From Terrisporobacter petrolearius (GTDB lineage Bacteria; Bacillota; Clostridia; Peptostreptococcales; Peptostreptococcaceae): a stretch of DNA of 50,587 nt. Numbering within the stretch: position 1 is the first letter of the stretch; every line of letters starts with the position of its first letter. The notes under the pieces were generated by a model. The model did no database searches. It saw only the letters and a program-made list of their open reading frames with translations, and was not told the DNA's origin. This document shows, piece after piece, positions 8,458-18,120 of this stretch. The position numbers and the translations under genes are program-made. The stretch spans positions 1 to 50,587 of the forward strand of contig NZ_JAHZMO010000023.1 of assembly GCF_020748185.1 (NCBI RefSeq), written 5' to 3'.

Positions 8458-11301
8458 ATGGAGATTGACAGAAATAAACTTACTCCTATGATGAGACAAT
8501 ATTTTGAATGTAAGGATAAATATCCTGATTGTATATTATTTTTCAGATTAGGGGATTTTTACGAAATGTTCTTTGAAGATGCTATCGTGGCATCAAAAGT
8601 ACTAGAAATAGCATTAACAGGAAAATCTTGCGGTTTAGAAGAGAGAGCACCTATGTGTGGCATTCCCTTTCATGCTGCCGCTTCATATATATCAAAGTTA
8701 GTAGAAGCAGGATATAAAGTTGCAATTGGAGAGCAAATGGAAGATCCTCAAAGCGTAAAAGGTATAGTAAAAAGAGAAGTAATTCAAGTGGTTACACCAG
8801 GGACTGTGTTAGAAGGAAGTTTACTTGAAAACAAGAAGAATAACTACCTTATGTCTTTATATAAAGTAAATGATAAAATAGGACTTTCTTATGTGGATAT
8901 AAGTACGGGAGAAACAAATGCAACTTGTATAGCAAAGGATAAAGTTATTGAAGAAATAGCAAAGGTTAGTCCTTCGGAAATAATATTAAATGATTTAAGC
9001 TTCAAAAATAATTTAAAAAATATTGCTATAATGGGTAATATTTATATAAATGAAAATTTTGATGAAAATTATTTAAATACAAATATATTAAGTGAATACT
9101 TCAGTGAAGATTATCTGAAAACTTTAAGGTTTGATAATGAGAATTTAATAAAAACTAGCTTATGCATACTACTTAATTATATATATAATACTCAAAAACA
9201 AATAACATCAAATATAAATGTAATAAATATATATAATCCTATGGAATATATGGTTCTTGATATGTTTACTAGAATAAATCTTGAGTTAACTCAAACAATT
9301 AGAGGTTCTAAGAAAAAAGGATCACTACTACATGTATTAGATAAAACGTCAACTGCCATGGGAGGTAGACTTCTTAGAAAGTATGTGGAGGAACCTTTAG
9401 TTAATAAAAATAAAATAGATGAAAGACTAGATGTTATTGAGGAAATAAAAGAAGATTTTTCATTAAGAGAAGACTTAATAGATATTTTAAAAAATGTCTA
9501 CGACATAGAAAGAATTTGTGGAAAAATTGCCTTTGAAAAAGTAACCCCAAAAGAAATGATTAACTTAAAGAATTCCATAGAAAAGCTTCCGCTTTTAAGA
9601 GATAGAATAAACTCTTGTGATGGAGATACTATAAAAAAATATATATATAATATGGAAGACTTAAAAGACATTTATGAATTAATACATGAAGCTATCATAG
9701 AAGAACCTAGTATTACTATTAAGGACGGAAATATAATAAAATCCTCTTACAACGAAGAATTAAAGGAACTTAGAGATATTTCAAAAAATGGAGCTTTCAT
9801 GATAAAAGATATAGAAAATCGTGAGAGAGAAAAAACAGGAGTTAAATCTCTTAAAATAGGATTTAATAAAGTTTTTGGTTACTATATAGAAATAACTAAA
9901 GTAAATCTTGCAAATTTAGATTTAGAAGGTAGATATATAAGAAAACAAACTTTAAGTAATGCAGAAAGATTTATAACTGAAGAATTAAAAGAAATAGAAG
10001 ATAAAATCTTACATGCTGAGGAAAAAATAAAAGCATTAGAATATGAGATTTTTGTAAAAATTAGACAAACTATTTATAGCAACATTGATAGAATTCAAAA
10101 TGTGGCTAAAATCATAGGTAATATAGATGTATTTACTTCATTTGCCACAGTGGCTCATATTAATAATTATGTTAAACCAAACATTAATAATGATAATAAA
10201 CTGGATATAAAAAATGGACGTCATCCAGTTATTGAAAACATAGTTGGAGAAGAAAACTTTGTTCCAAATGATACTTATTTAAATAGTAACGAAAATATTA
10301 TAAATATAATTACAGGACCTAATATGTCTGGTAAATCTACATATATGAGACAAACAGCCATAATCTGTTTAATGGCACATATGGGTTCATTTGTACCGGC
10401 TGATTACGCTAATATTCCAATTTGCGATAGGATATTTACTAGAGTAGGTGCCAGCGATGACTTATCACAAGGCCAATCGACATTTATGGTGGAAATGAGC
10501 GAAGTTTCCCATATATTAAAAAATGCCACAGACAAAAGTTTAGTTATACTAGATGAAATAGGTAGGGGTACATCAACTTATGATGGTATAAGTTTAGCTT
10601 GGTCCATAGTTGAATATATAGAAAAATATATTAAATGTAAGACTTTGTTTGCAACTCATTATCATGAACTAACTGAATTAGAAAATGAATTTGATGAAGT
10701 AAAAAACTACTCTATTGCTGTTAAAGACGATGGAGAAAATATAATATTCCTTAGAAAAATCATAGATCAGGCAGCCGATAAAAGTTATGGTATTTACGTT
10801 GCTAAACTTGCTAAGCTTCCAGATGAAGTTATTAATAGATCATCAGAAATTTTAAAGGATTTAGAAAAAAATCATATATACAACGGCTACGCCATAAATG
10901 GAGGAGCTAATAAGGAAGATGCTAATTTAGACACAAGGAACGAATGTTCGGGTGGCGGAAATTCAGCACCAAACTTAGAATTAGAACTAAAAAAACTTGA
11001 AGATAGCAATTTAAAAAATGAAAATGAGCATTTGAAATTAGAAAAAGAAAACTTAAATAAGACTTATAAAAAGCTAAAAAAAGATTATGAAAAGTTAAAT
11101 AATGAATATGAAAGACTACAAAGAGAAAACATGGATAATGTAGTAAATAAAGAAGTAGCTGTAAGTGTGGACCAAATATCTTTTGATGTAGTTAAAGATG
11201 ATGATATATCAGAGGAAATAAAAAATCTAGACATATTAAGTATGACACCACTAGATGCCATGAACGCACTTTTCAATCTTCAAAAGAAAGTAAAAAAGTA
11301 G
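8458..11301 (+). CDS. mutS: DNA mismatch repair protein MutS
   Basis: The mismatch-sensing ATPase clamp of mismatch repair. The N-terminal mismatch-binding domain has the F-x-E wedge (FYE, residues 34-36). The ABC-type ATPase has Walker A GPNMSGKST at about 620-628, Walker B LVILDEIGRGTS at about 695-706 and the FATHYHEL His motif near 730. At 947 residues it is longer than typical MutS (about 850-900). The extra length is a Lys/Glu-rich coiled coil at about 835-890, between the ATPase and the C-terminal helix-loop-helix (SMTPLDAMNALFNLQKK), which is the dimerisation part. AGGAGG precedes the ATG. It is followed 60 bases later by mutL, an operon pairing. Confidence 0.96.
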   Translation: MEIDRNKLTPMMRQYFECKDKYPDCILFFRLGDFYEMFFEDAIVASKVLEIALTGKSCGLEERAPMCGIPFHAAASYISKLVEAGYKVAIGEQMEDPQSVKGIVKREVIQVVTPGTVLEGSLLENKKNNYLMSLYKVNDKIGLSYVDISTGETNATCIAKDKVIEEIAKVSPSEIILNDLSFKNNLKNIAIMGNIYINENFDENYLNTNILSEYFSEDYLKTLRFDNENLIKTSLCILLNYIYNTQKQITSNINVINIYNPMEYMVLDMFTRINLELTQTIRGSKKKGSLLHVLDKTSTAMGGRLLRKYVEEPLVNKNKIDERLDVIEEIKEDFSLREDLIDILKNVYDIERICGKIAFEKVTPKEMINLKNSIEKLPLLRDRINSCDGDTIKKYIYNMEDLKDIYELIHEAIIEEPSITIKDGNIIKSSYNEELKELRDISKNGAFMIKDIENREREKTGVKSLKIGFNKVFGYYIEITKVNLANLDLEGRYIRKQTLSNAERFITEELKEIEDKILHAEEKIKALEYEIFVKIRQTIYSNIDRIQNVAKIIGNIDVFTSFATVAHINNYVKPNINNDNKLDIKNGRHPVIENIVGEENFVPNDTYLNSNENIINIITGPNMSGKSTYMRQTAIICLMAHMGSFVPADYANIPICDRIFTRVGASDDLSQGQSTFMVEMSEVSHILKNATDKSLVILDEIGRGTSTYDGISLAWSIVEYIEKYIKCKTLFATHYHELTELENEFDEVKNYSIAVKDDGENIIFLRKIIDQAADKSYGIYVAKLAKLPDEVINRSSEILKDLEKNHIYNGYAINGGANKEDANLDTRNECSGGGNSAPNLELELKKLEDSNLKNENEHLKLEKENLNKTYKKLKKDYEKLNNEYERLQRENMDNVVNKEVAVSVDQISFDVVKDDDISEEIKNLDILSMTPLDAMNALFNLQKKVKK

Positions 11302-11361
11302 CGCTCAAGCAGTGGCTTAAAGAAATAGGACACAGAAAAACAAATTCTTTGGAGGGATATT

Positions 11362-13341
11362 ATGTCAAAGAAAATAAATATATTAGATGATATAACCATA
11401 AATAAAATAGCAGCAGGAGAAGTAGTCGAAAGACCTTCTTCTGTTACTAAAGAATTAATAGAAAACTCCATAGATGCTAATTCTACACAAATAGTTATAG
11501 ATATAACTGATGGAGGAAAAAAACAAATAAGGATAACAGATAATGGTAGCGGAATTTTATCCAGTGAAGTAGACAAATCATTTTTAAGACACGCTACCAG
11601 TAAAATAAAAGAAATAGATGACTTATACGACTTATATTCTTTAGGTTTTAGAGGTGAAGCTTTAGCTTCCATAGCTTCAGTGTCTCGCTTGGAAATGATT
11701 ACAAAAACCAAGGAAGAACCCATTGGAACAAAAGTTATTTTAGAAGGTGGAAAAGAAATTTTAAAAGAGCCTGTGGGAACAAAAAATGGAACGACTATTA
11801 TTATAAAAGATTTATTCTTTAATACTCCTGTTAGACAGAAGTTCTTAAAATCTACACATGCAGAAACTATAAATATAAGTGATTTAATTAATAAGCTCGC
11901 CATAGGAAATACACATATACAATTTAAATATATAAACAATGGAAAGTTAATGCTAAATACTCCAGGAGATGGAAAGCTTCTTTCTGTTATTAGAAGTATC
12001 TATGGTAAAGAGATAGTTGAAAATTTAATTGAAATTGATGAAAAAGGTGAATGTTGCAGTCTTTCAGGATATATAGGAAATAATAATATTTATCGTTCAA
12101 ATAAAAACTTGCAACATATTTACATAAATAATAGATTTGTAAAAAGTAAAATAATATTAGATGCTATAAATGAATCATACAAAAGCATTATACCCATAAA
12201 TAAACATGGCGTATGTTTTTTAAATATTAATATTCATCCTACAAAAATAGATGTTAATATTCATCCTACAAAAATGGAAATTAAGTTTGAAAATGACAAA
12301 GATTTATATATAGAAATTAGAGATTTATTAAAAAGAAAGTTATTAAATACTGCTTTAATTGGTAAATATGAAAGCTATGATAGAAAACCTATTATAAGTG
12401 AAGGTAAAGACGACTATTTAGCAAAAAAAGAAGAAACTTCAAATACTGTAATTTCAAATAAAATAAATAAAACTACACCAATAGAAATACTAGATGATAA
12501 CAATAAATTTATGTCTTTTGAAGAGGCTTTGAGTAAAGAAAATAATAAAAAGGATCATAAGGAAAGTTTAAATAGTGTTGATAAAGAAGAGATTAAGCTT
12601 CAACCTTTAGAAAGTAAAAAAGGCGAATATTTTATAGATGGTAATATCGATCTTAGTAAGTCATTTACTTTTGATGAACTAGAATATTTGAGTAATGTGG
12701 ATAATAAAAGTAATGATGTTGAAATAATTAAGGAAGAAAATCCTATAAAAAATGAAAATAGATTTTCCATTACGGATTTTAGGGTTGTAGGAAGTATACT
12801 TAACACTTATATTGTACTTGAGAAAAATGATTCTATGTACTTATTAGACCAACATGCAGCTCACGAAAAAGTGCTTTATGAAGAATATATGAAAAAATTT
12901 AAAAACCACAAAATAGATATGCAAATGTTATTAGATCCTATAGTAGTTGAAATATCAAATGTAGATATGTTGAAGGTAGAATCAAATCTTGACTTGTTTT
13001 TAAAATTTGGTTTTGAAATTGAGCTATTTGGTAATAATCACATTATGATAAGAGGTGTACCTACTATTTTTGGGAACCCTGAAAGTGAGAAATTTATTCT
13101 TCAAATCATTGACAATATAGAGGATCTGAAAAATAGTTACGACTTAAAAGGAGATAAATTTGCCTCAATGGCATGTAGAGCAGCTATAAAAGCAAATGAT
13201 AAGATTCATACTATGGAAATGAAAAAACTTTTGTCTCAAATGGAATTATGTGAAAATCCATTTACGTGTCCTCACGGTAGACCTACCATAGTTGAAATAT
13301 CAAAAAAAGAAATAGAAAAAATGTTTAAAAGAATTATGTAA
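11362..13341 (+). CDS. mutL: DNA mismatch repair protein MutL (endonuclease type)
   Basis: The matchmaker and nicking endonuclease of mismatch repair. GHKL ATPase motifs are ENSIDAN (about 34), DNGSGI (about 60) and GFRGEAL (about 94). A variable linker covers roughly residues 330-470. The C-terminal domain has DQHAAHEKVLYEE at about 495, which fits the DQHA(x)2E(x)4E metal motif of nicking MutLs in organisms lacking MutH, plus the CPHGRP zinc-site motif near 636. A local duplication makes the HPTK motif appear twice (about residues 292 and 301). The start follows GGAGGG. miaA begins 12 bases downstream, so translation is likely coupled. Confidence 0.96.
   Translation: MSKKINILDDITINKIAAGEVVERPSSVTKELIENSIDANSTQIVIDITDGGKKQIRITDNGSGILSSEVDKSFLRHATSKIKEIDDLYDLYSLGFRGEALASIASVSRLEMITKTKEEPIGTKVILEGGKEILKEPVGTKNGTTIIIKDLFFNTPVRQKFLKSTHAETINISDLINKLAIGNTHIQFKYINNGKLMLNTPGDGKLLSVIRSIYGKEIVENLIEIDEKGECCSLSGYIGNNNIYRSNKNLQHIYINNRFVKSKIILDAINESYKSIIPINKHGVCFLNINIHPTKIDVNIHPTKMEIKFENDKDLYIEIRDLLKRKLLNTALIGKYESYDRKPIISEGKDDYLAKKEETSNTVISNKINKTTPIEILDDNNKFMSFEEALSKENNKKDHKESLNSVDKEEIKLQPLESKKGEYFIDGNIDLSKSFTFDELEYLSNVDNKSNDVEIIKEENPIKNENRFSITDFRVVGSILNTYIVLEKNDSMYLLDQHAAHEKVLYEEYMKKFKNHKIDMQMLLDPIVVEISNVDMLKVESNLDLFLKFGFEIELFGNNHIMIRGVPTIFGNPESEKFILQIIDNIEDLKNSYDLKGDKFASMACRAAIKANDKIHTMEMKKLLSQMELCENPFTCPHGRPTIVEISKKEIEKMFKRIM
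12227..12275 (+). repeat. 22-base direct repeat inside mutL
   Basis: TTAATATTCATCCTACAAAA + AT occurs at 12227-12248 and again at 12254-12275 (27-base period). It encodes consecutive NIHPTK segments at the end of the ATPase domain, where relatives usually have only one HPTK. Confidence 0.85.
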
Positions 13342-13353
13342 GAAAGGATTGTT

Positions 13354-14295
13354 ATGAAGAAAATACCACTTATCATCTTAACGGGACCTACGGCCGTTGG
13401 TAAAACGGCTTTATCAATAGAGTTAGCAAAGGACTTAAATGCAGAGATTATATCAGCTGATTCTATGCAAATATATGAATATATGGATATAGGAAGTGCA
13501 AAAGTTACAAAAGAAGAAATGGATGGTGTAACACATTATATGATAGATGAAGTTAAACCAGATTTTCCTTTTTCTGTTTCAGAGTTTCAATATAGAGCAA
13601 ATAATTATATAAAAGAAGTAGCAAATAAAGGTAAAAACGTGTTAGTAACAGGTGGCACAGGTTTATACCTTAATTCATTAATTTACAATATGGATTTTGC
13701 AAAGTCTAATAGTAATTCTAAAATAAGAGAAGAATTAGAAAAAGAACTTAAGGAAAAAGGCATAAATTATATGCATGACAAGTTAAAATTGCTAGACAGT
13801 GAAGCTGCTTTTAGAATACATAAAAACAACACGAAAAGAGTTATAAGAGCTTTAGAGGTATGTTTAGATGGGAAAAAAATGCAAGACTTCTCCAATGACT
13901 TAAGATACAATGAAGAATACTTGCCAATAATAATAGTACTAAACCGTGATAGAGAGATTCTTTACAATAGAATAAACAAAAGAGTAGATATTATGATGGA
14001 ATCAGGATTAATTGAAGAAGTTAAAAAATTGCTAAGTATGGGATATGATAAGAACTTGATTTCTATGCAAGGAATAGGATATAAAGAAATAGTAAGATAT
14101 CTAGAAGGTGAATACACTTTAGATGAAGCTGTAGAAATAATTAAAAGAGATTCAAGAAGGTATGCGAAAAGACAAATAACATGGTTTAAAAGATATAAAG
14201 ATAGTGAGTGGTTTGACTTAGAGAAGTATGACAATATGGAATTACTTAAAGAAGATATTATGAACTTTATTGAAAATATAACTAAAAATGTATAA
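13354..14295 (+). CDS. miaA: tRNA dimethylallyltransferase MiaA
   Basis: Transfers the dimethylallyl group from DMAPP to A37 of UNN-decoding tRNAs, giving i6A, the substrate of MiaB. 313 residues, the normal family length. The P-loop is GPTAVGKT (residues 11-18). Then come ISADSMQIYEYMDIGSAKV, GGTGLYLNSLIYN, the RVIRALEV motif and QITWFKRYKDSEWFD near the C-terminus, all hallmarks of IPPT. AAAGGA lies upstream of the ATG, and the gene sits 12 bases behind mutL with hfq 67 bases downstream. The mutL-miaA-hfq order is a conserved arrangement in many bacteria. Confidence 0.96.
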   Translation: MKKIPLIILTGPTAVGKTALSIELAKDLNAEIISADSMQIYEYMDIGSAKVTKEEMDGVTHYMIDEVKPDFPFSVSEFQYRANNYIKEVANKGKNVLVTGGTGLYLNSLIYNMDFAKSNSNSKIREELEKELKEKGINYMHDKLKLLDSEAAFRIHKNNTKRVIRALEVCLDGKKMQDFSNDLRYNEEYLPIIIVLNRDREILYNRINKRVDIMMESGLIEEVKKLLSMGYDKNLISMQGIGYKEIVRYLEGEYTLDEAVEIIKRDSRRYAKRQITWFKRYKDSEWFDLEKYDNMELLKEDIMNFIENITKNV

Positions 14296-14362
14296 TATTA
14301 TAATATGATTGTTTATAGATAAAGAGTTAATTTAATATAATTTAGTCGGGAGGATATTGTTA

Positions 14363-14611
14363 ATGAAAAATACTGCTTTAAATTTACAAGATTTATTTTT
14401 AAATAATGCTAGAAAAGAAAGAATACCTGTAACAATATATTTAATGAATGGTGTTCAAGTTAAAGGTTATGTAAAGGGATTTGATAGTTATATAGTATTA
14501 ATAGAGGGTGAAAATAAACAACAAAACCTAATTTATAAACATGCAGTTTCTACAATAGTACCAGGCAAAAGCATAAACATACAAAACACAAACCCAAATA
14601 ATACAAAGTAA
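14363..14611 (+). CDS. hfq: RNA-binding protein Hfq
   Basis: A hexameric Sm-like RNA chaperone acting in small-RNA regulation. Sm1 ([20 protein letters not shown] then [20 protein letters not shown]) and Sm2 ([12 protein letters not shown], with the YKHA version of the Y-K-H motif) are complete. The C-terminal tail is short and polar, as in Gram-positive Hfq. The ATG at 14363 is chosen because GGGAGG (14348-14353) is 9 bases upstream; an in-frame TTG at 14357 is too close to it. At about 82 residues it matches the family. A strong terminator at 14621 ends the mutS-mutL-miaA-hfq run. AT-rich TATAAT-like sequence before hfq may add a promoter. Confidence 0.95.
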   Translation: MKNTALNLQDLFLNNARKERIPVTIYLMNGVQVKGYVKGFDSYIVLIEGENKQQNLIYKHAVSTIVPGKSINIQNTNPNNTK

Positions 14612-14620
14612 TTTAAATAT

Positions 14621-14676
14621 AAAAGGTACTTATACTAACCTACAAAAATTATAGGTTAATATAAGTGCCTTTTTTA
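14621..14676 (+). terminator. Terminator after hfq
   Basis: A 22-base stem (14621-14642 with 14652-14673, one mismatch) followed by a T run closes the mutS-hfq gene set. Confidence 0.9.
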
Positions 14677-14761
14677 ATTATTTTCCTTTAAATCTTGAAC
14701 TTAAATTTTTACTATGATAAAATTTTTAAAGTGACAAATAAAAGAAAATAGGTGAAATTAA

Positions 14762-16042
14762 GTGCTTAAAGAGACAAGTGAATTATTAAAAGAATATTAC
14801 GGATTAGATGATGAAACTTTTGATTTATCTAATGAAGTAATGGAAGATATAAACGATCAATTTGAAAAAATAAAACAAATAAGGGAATTTAACCAATATA
14901 AAGTATTAAGAGCTATGCAAAGAGCTCATTTAAGTGATAACCATTTTAACTGGACAACAGGATATGGATATAATGATATTGGTCGTGAAAAAATAGAAGA
15001 AATATTTGCAGATGTATTTAAAGCAGAAGATGCTTTGGTTAGGCCAATAATAGTAAACGGAACTCATGCTTTAAGTTTATGTATCCAAGGTATAGTTAGG
15101 CCAGGGGATGAGATATTATCAATTACAGAAAAGCCTTATGATACTCTACAAGGTGTAATAGGAATAAGAGAAGAAAAAGGATCTCTTAAAGAATTTGGTG
15201 TTACATATAAAGACGTTGACTTCTTGCCAGATGGGAATATCGACTTAGAAGGTGTTAAGAAAAAAATAAATGAAAAAACTAAATTAGTAATGATACAAAG
15301 ATCAAAAGGATATTCTTGGAGAAAATCTTTATCAATTGAAGATATAAAAGAAGCTATAGAAGTGGTTAAATCAGTTAATAAAGACTTAATAGTTATGGTA
15401 GATAACTGTTATGGTGAATTTTTAGATACAAAAGAACCTACTGAAGTAGGAGCTGATATTATGGCTGGTTCTTTAATCAAAAATCCAGGTGGTGGACTAG
15501 CTTTAACAGGTGGCTACATAGCAGGTAGAAAAGATTTAGTTGAAATGATATCTTACAGATTGACTACACCAGGTATAGGAAAAGAATGTGGTTTAACATT
15601 TGGAACTACAAGAAATGTACTACAAGGATTTTTCATGGCGCCATATGTTACATCACAAGCTGTAATGGGTGCAATATACTGTGCTAGAATGTTTGAAAAA
15701 TTAGGATACGATGTACTTCCAAAATATGATGATCTAAGAAGTGATATTATACAAGTTGTAAGACTTAAAAATGCAGAGGAAGTTATAGCCTTTTGTCAAG
15801 GTGTACAAGCTGCAGCTCCCGTTGATTCTTATGTAAAACCAGAACCATGGGCAATGCCAGGATATGAAGATGAAGTAATAATGGCAGCAGGCGCATTTAT
15901 TCAAGGCTCATCAATAGAACTTAGTGCTGATGCCCCAATAAGACCACCATACAATGTTTATTTCCAAGGTGGGCTTACATTTGATCACTCCAAAATGGGA
16001 ACATTAAAAGCAGTAGAATATATTAAAAAAATAAATAAATAG
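14762..16042 (+). CDS. PLP-dependent aluminium-resistance / methionine gamma-lyase-like protein
   Basis: A member of the Alum_res (PF06838) branch of fold-type I PLP enzymes, often labelled methionine gamma-lyase family. 426 residues. The substrate-cofactor region RPIIVNGTHALSLCIQGIVR is at about 99, MVDNCYGEF (Asp for the pyridine nitrogen) at about 211, and the Schiff-base lysine lies in GSLIKNPGGGLALTGGY at about 240. The real substrate is not established; aluminium resistance is a historical label. It starts at GTG 14762 with AGGTG upstream, and no ATG is near. The association with hfq/miaA is common in Clostridia. It ends in a terminator at 16054. Confidence 0.85.
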   Translation: MLKETSELLKEYYGLDDETFDLSNEVMEDINDQFEKIKQIREFNQYKVLRAMQRAHLSDNHFNWTTGYGYNDIGREKIEEIFADVFKAEDALVRPIIVNGTHALSLCIQGIVRPGDEILSITEKPYDTLQGVIGIREEKGSLKEFGVTYKDVDFLPDGNIDLEGVKKKINEKTKLVMIQRSKGYSWRKSLSIEDIKEAIEVVKSVNKDLIVMVDNCYGEFLDTKEPTEVGADIMAGSLIKNPGGGLALTGGYIAGRKDLVEMISYRLTTPGIGKECGLTFGTTRNVLQGFFMAPYVTSQAVMGAIYCARMFEKLGYDVLPKYDDLRSDIIQVVRLKNAEEVIAFCQGVQAAAPVDSYVKPEPWAMPGYEDEVIMAAGAFIQGSSIELSADAPIRPPYNVYFQGGLTFDHSKMGTLKAVEYIKKINK

Positions 16043-16053
16043 AATAATAATTT

Positions 16054-16092
16054 AAAAAAGTCTTAATATATAATTGTATTAAGACTTTTTTA
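16054..16092 (+). terminator. Terminator after the PLP protein
   Basis: AAAAAAGTCTTAATA (16054-16068) pairs with TATTAAGACTTTTTT (16077-16091), ending in a T run. Confidence 0.88.
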
Positions 16093-16237
16093 CATGTTAG
16101 GAAATTATAGTTCCATTTACGCTGTTGATATACTCTTAAATTAAGTTATATCAACTCATTTAGAAAATGTATTTTTGAGCAAAGTCGTTGCCTGAAGCAG
16201 TAGTGAAGCGAATTTTTTATATATTAAGGGATAGAGG

Positions 16238-17347
16238 GTGTTTAATCATATGGAAATATGTGTTTTTTTAGGAGCGGGAGCTTCTGCAGCAGAAAATTTA
16301 CCTATACAAAATGAATTATTTTCTAATTATTTTAAGAACAGTCTTCCTTTGCATCCATATAGCAAAATGAATACAAATCTTAGAGAGTTTTTTAAAGAAA
16401 TTTTTAATATTGACGTTTTACTTGATGATATAGATAAGGTTAACTTTCCAACGTTTGAAGAAGTGATTGGTATTTTGGATATGGCAGAACAAAGAAGAGA
16501 ATCGTTTAAAAACTTTGGAACAGATACTTATAACAATAGAAGTGGCTCAATTAATATTTTACGACAATACTTAGTATTATTAACTGCAAATTCAATTAAC
16601 AATGCGGCAAAATCAAGCAATAAATATCATGAATTATTATTAAATAATTTATTGGAAAAAGATCAATTGCTAAATACTACTTTTATAAGTGCAAATTATG
16701 ATATTCATATAGATAATACAATTTCTAAATTGTATAATAAAGAAAAGATGCCTGCAATGCTAGATTATGGAGTAGATTTTGCTAATTTTAATTTTAAGAA
16801 TAGCTCTTGGAAAAGACCTTGTGGAAAAACTATAAAATTGTATAAGATACATGGTTCGCTAAATTGGTTATACTGTCCCATATGTTCAAGTTTAACACTT
16901 ACTCCATATGAAGGTGGTGTAATGAGGATTTTAAATAACCAAGATGAAGCTACTTGCTTGAATTGCAATGAGCGTACAATTCCAATAATAGTTCCACCTA
17001 CATATTTTAAGAACATGTCTAATGTTTATTTAAGTAGTGTATGGAACAAAGCAGAAGCTTCATTAAGAAAAGCTGATTTGATTATCTTTTGTGGATATTC
17101 CTTTCCAGAGGCGGATATTCATATTAAATATATGTTAAAAAGAGTTCAGACTAGTAGAAATAAAAAGCCTTTAAAGATAATTGTATTTAATAATCATGAA
17201 AATAAATTAACTTCAGCATTAAAAAAAGAAGAAATGAGATATAAAAGATTTTTGGGTGAAGATATTATTTTTACTAATGATTCCTTTCAGGATTTTGCCA
17301 TGAATCCTAATAAATATATAAGTCTTATAAAAAATAATGAAATGTAG
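16238..17347 (+). CDS. Stand-alone SIR2-like NAD-binding protein
   Basis: About 369 residues forming a SIR2-type Rossmann domain and little else. The NAD loop GAGAS is at about residues 12-16, SANYDIHID (the TxN-D equivalent) at about 151-159, and the catalytic-type His in KIHGSLNW near 204. A zinc knuckle CPIC...CLNC spans about 213-246, IPIIVPPTYFK follows, and the C-terminal NAD motif is LIIFCGYSFPEAD near 282. It may be a deacylase or, like many bacterial SIR2 proteins, an NADase used in phage defence. No HerA, APAZ, SLOG or tail-sensing partner is adjacent. The start is ambiguous: GTG 16238 (AAGGGA, 6 bases) or ATG 16250 (GAGGG, 11 bases). Confidence 0.82.
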   Translation: MFNHMEICVFLGAGASAAENLPIQNELFSNYFKNSLPLHPYSKMNTNLREFFKEIFNIDVLLDDIDKVNFPTFEEVIGILDMAEQRRESFKNFGTDTYNNRSGSINILRQYLVLLTANSINNAAKSSNKYHELLLNNLLEKDQLLNTTFISANYDIHIDNTISKLYNKEKMPAMLDYGVDFANFNFKNSSWKRPCGKTIKLYKIHGSLNWLYCPICSSLTLTPYEGGVMRILNNQDEATCLNCNERTIPIIVPPTYFKNMSNVYLSSVWNKAEASLRKADLIIFCGYSFPEADIHIKYMLKRVQTSRNKKPLKIIVFNNHENKLTSALKKEEMRYKRFLGEDIIFTNDSFQDFAMNPNKYISLIKNNEM

Positions 17348-17373
17348 TATTAAAAATATTAGGGGGAAAAGGG

Positions 17374-18075
17374 ATGTTTGGAGTAATAGTAAATAGTTTA
17401 GCCATAGTTTTTGGAGGATTACTAGGTTTAATAATAAATAAAGGAATACCTAAGCGATTAGACAAATCTATAATGGATGGATTAGCACTTGTAGTTATAT
17501 ATATGGGCATTTCTGGGGCATTAAAAGGAGATAATCCATTATATGTAATAATTTCTATGACTATTGGTATAATCATAGGTGAATTAATTGATATAGACAA
17601 TTTGTTGAATAAATTAGGTTCATATCTAAATGAAAAATTTTCTAAAAAAAATATATCGGATTCAAGTGAGGAGAATAAAATATCAAAAGGCTTTGTTTCT
17701 TCTAGTTTGTTATTTTGTGTAGGAGCTATGGCGGTAGTTGGTTCTATACAAAGCGGACTTTCAAATGACAATTCTGTTTTATTAGCAAAATCTGTACTAG
17801 ATGGAATTTCTTCCATATTCTTTGCTGCATCAATGGGTGTAGGAGTATTATTATCAAGTATAGCTGTTTTTTTATATGAAGGAATAATTACAATAGGAGC
17901 TTCTGGCTTATCAAATATACTAAGTACCAGTGTTATAACATATATGACCTGTGTAGGTAGTTTGTTAATTATGGCTATGGGATTAAACATGATTAAAGCA
18001 TGTGATATAAAAGTTGCAAATATGCTACCAGCTATGTTTATTCCTATAATTATGGGGATTTTCAACATTATTTAG
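17374..18075 (+). CDS. DUF554 family membrane protein
   Basis: 233 residues with six to seven predicted helices and the family opening MFGVIVNSLAIVFGGLLGLI, followed by a small loop with LIDIDNLLNKLG and a repeated Gly-rich second half (CVGAMAVVGSIQSGL; MGVGVLLSSIAVFLYEG). DUF554 proteins (YdfK-like) are presumed transporters, with no proven substrate. The ATG follows AGGGGG. It starts 26 bases after the SIR2 gene with no terminator between, so the two may share a transcript, although a functional link is unproven. A hairpin at 18121 follows. Confidence 0.88.
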   Translation: MFGVIVNSLAIVFGGLLGLIINKGIPKRLDKSIMDGLALVVIYMGISGALKGDNPLYVIISMTIGIIIGELIDIDNLLNKLGSYLNEKFSKKNISDSSEENKISKGFVSSSLLFCVGAMAVVGSIQSGLSNDNSVLLAKSVLDGISSIFFAASMGVGVLLSSIAVFLYEGIITIGASGLSNILSTSVITYMTCVGSLLIMAMGLNMIKACDIKVANMLPAMFIPIIMGIFNII

Positions 18076-18120
18076 AAGAAGTTTTAGACAAATTATTTAT
18101 TTGGAAGGAATATAACTCTT

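Noticed and set aside
16170..16225. Possible c-di-GMP or other riboswitch before the SIR2 gene (GCAAAG-like words)
   Set aside because: None of the paired elements of the GEMM consensus is present; kept only as a loose similarity to the palindromic island at 1814.
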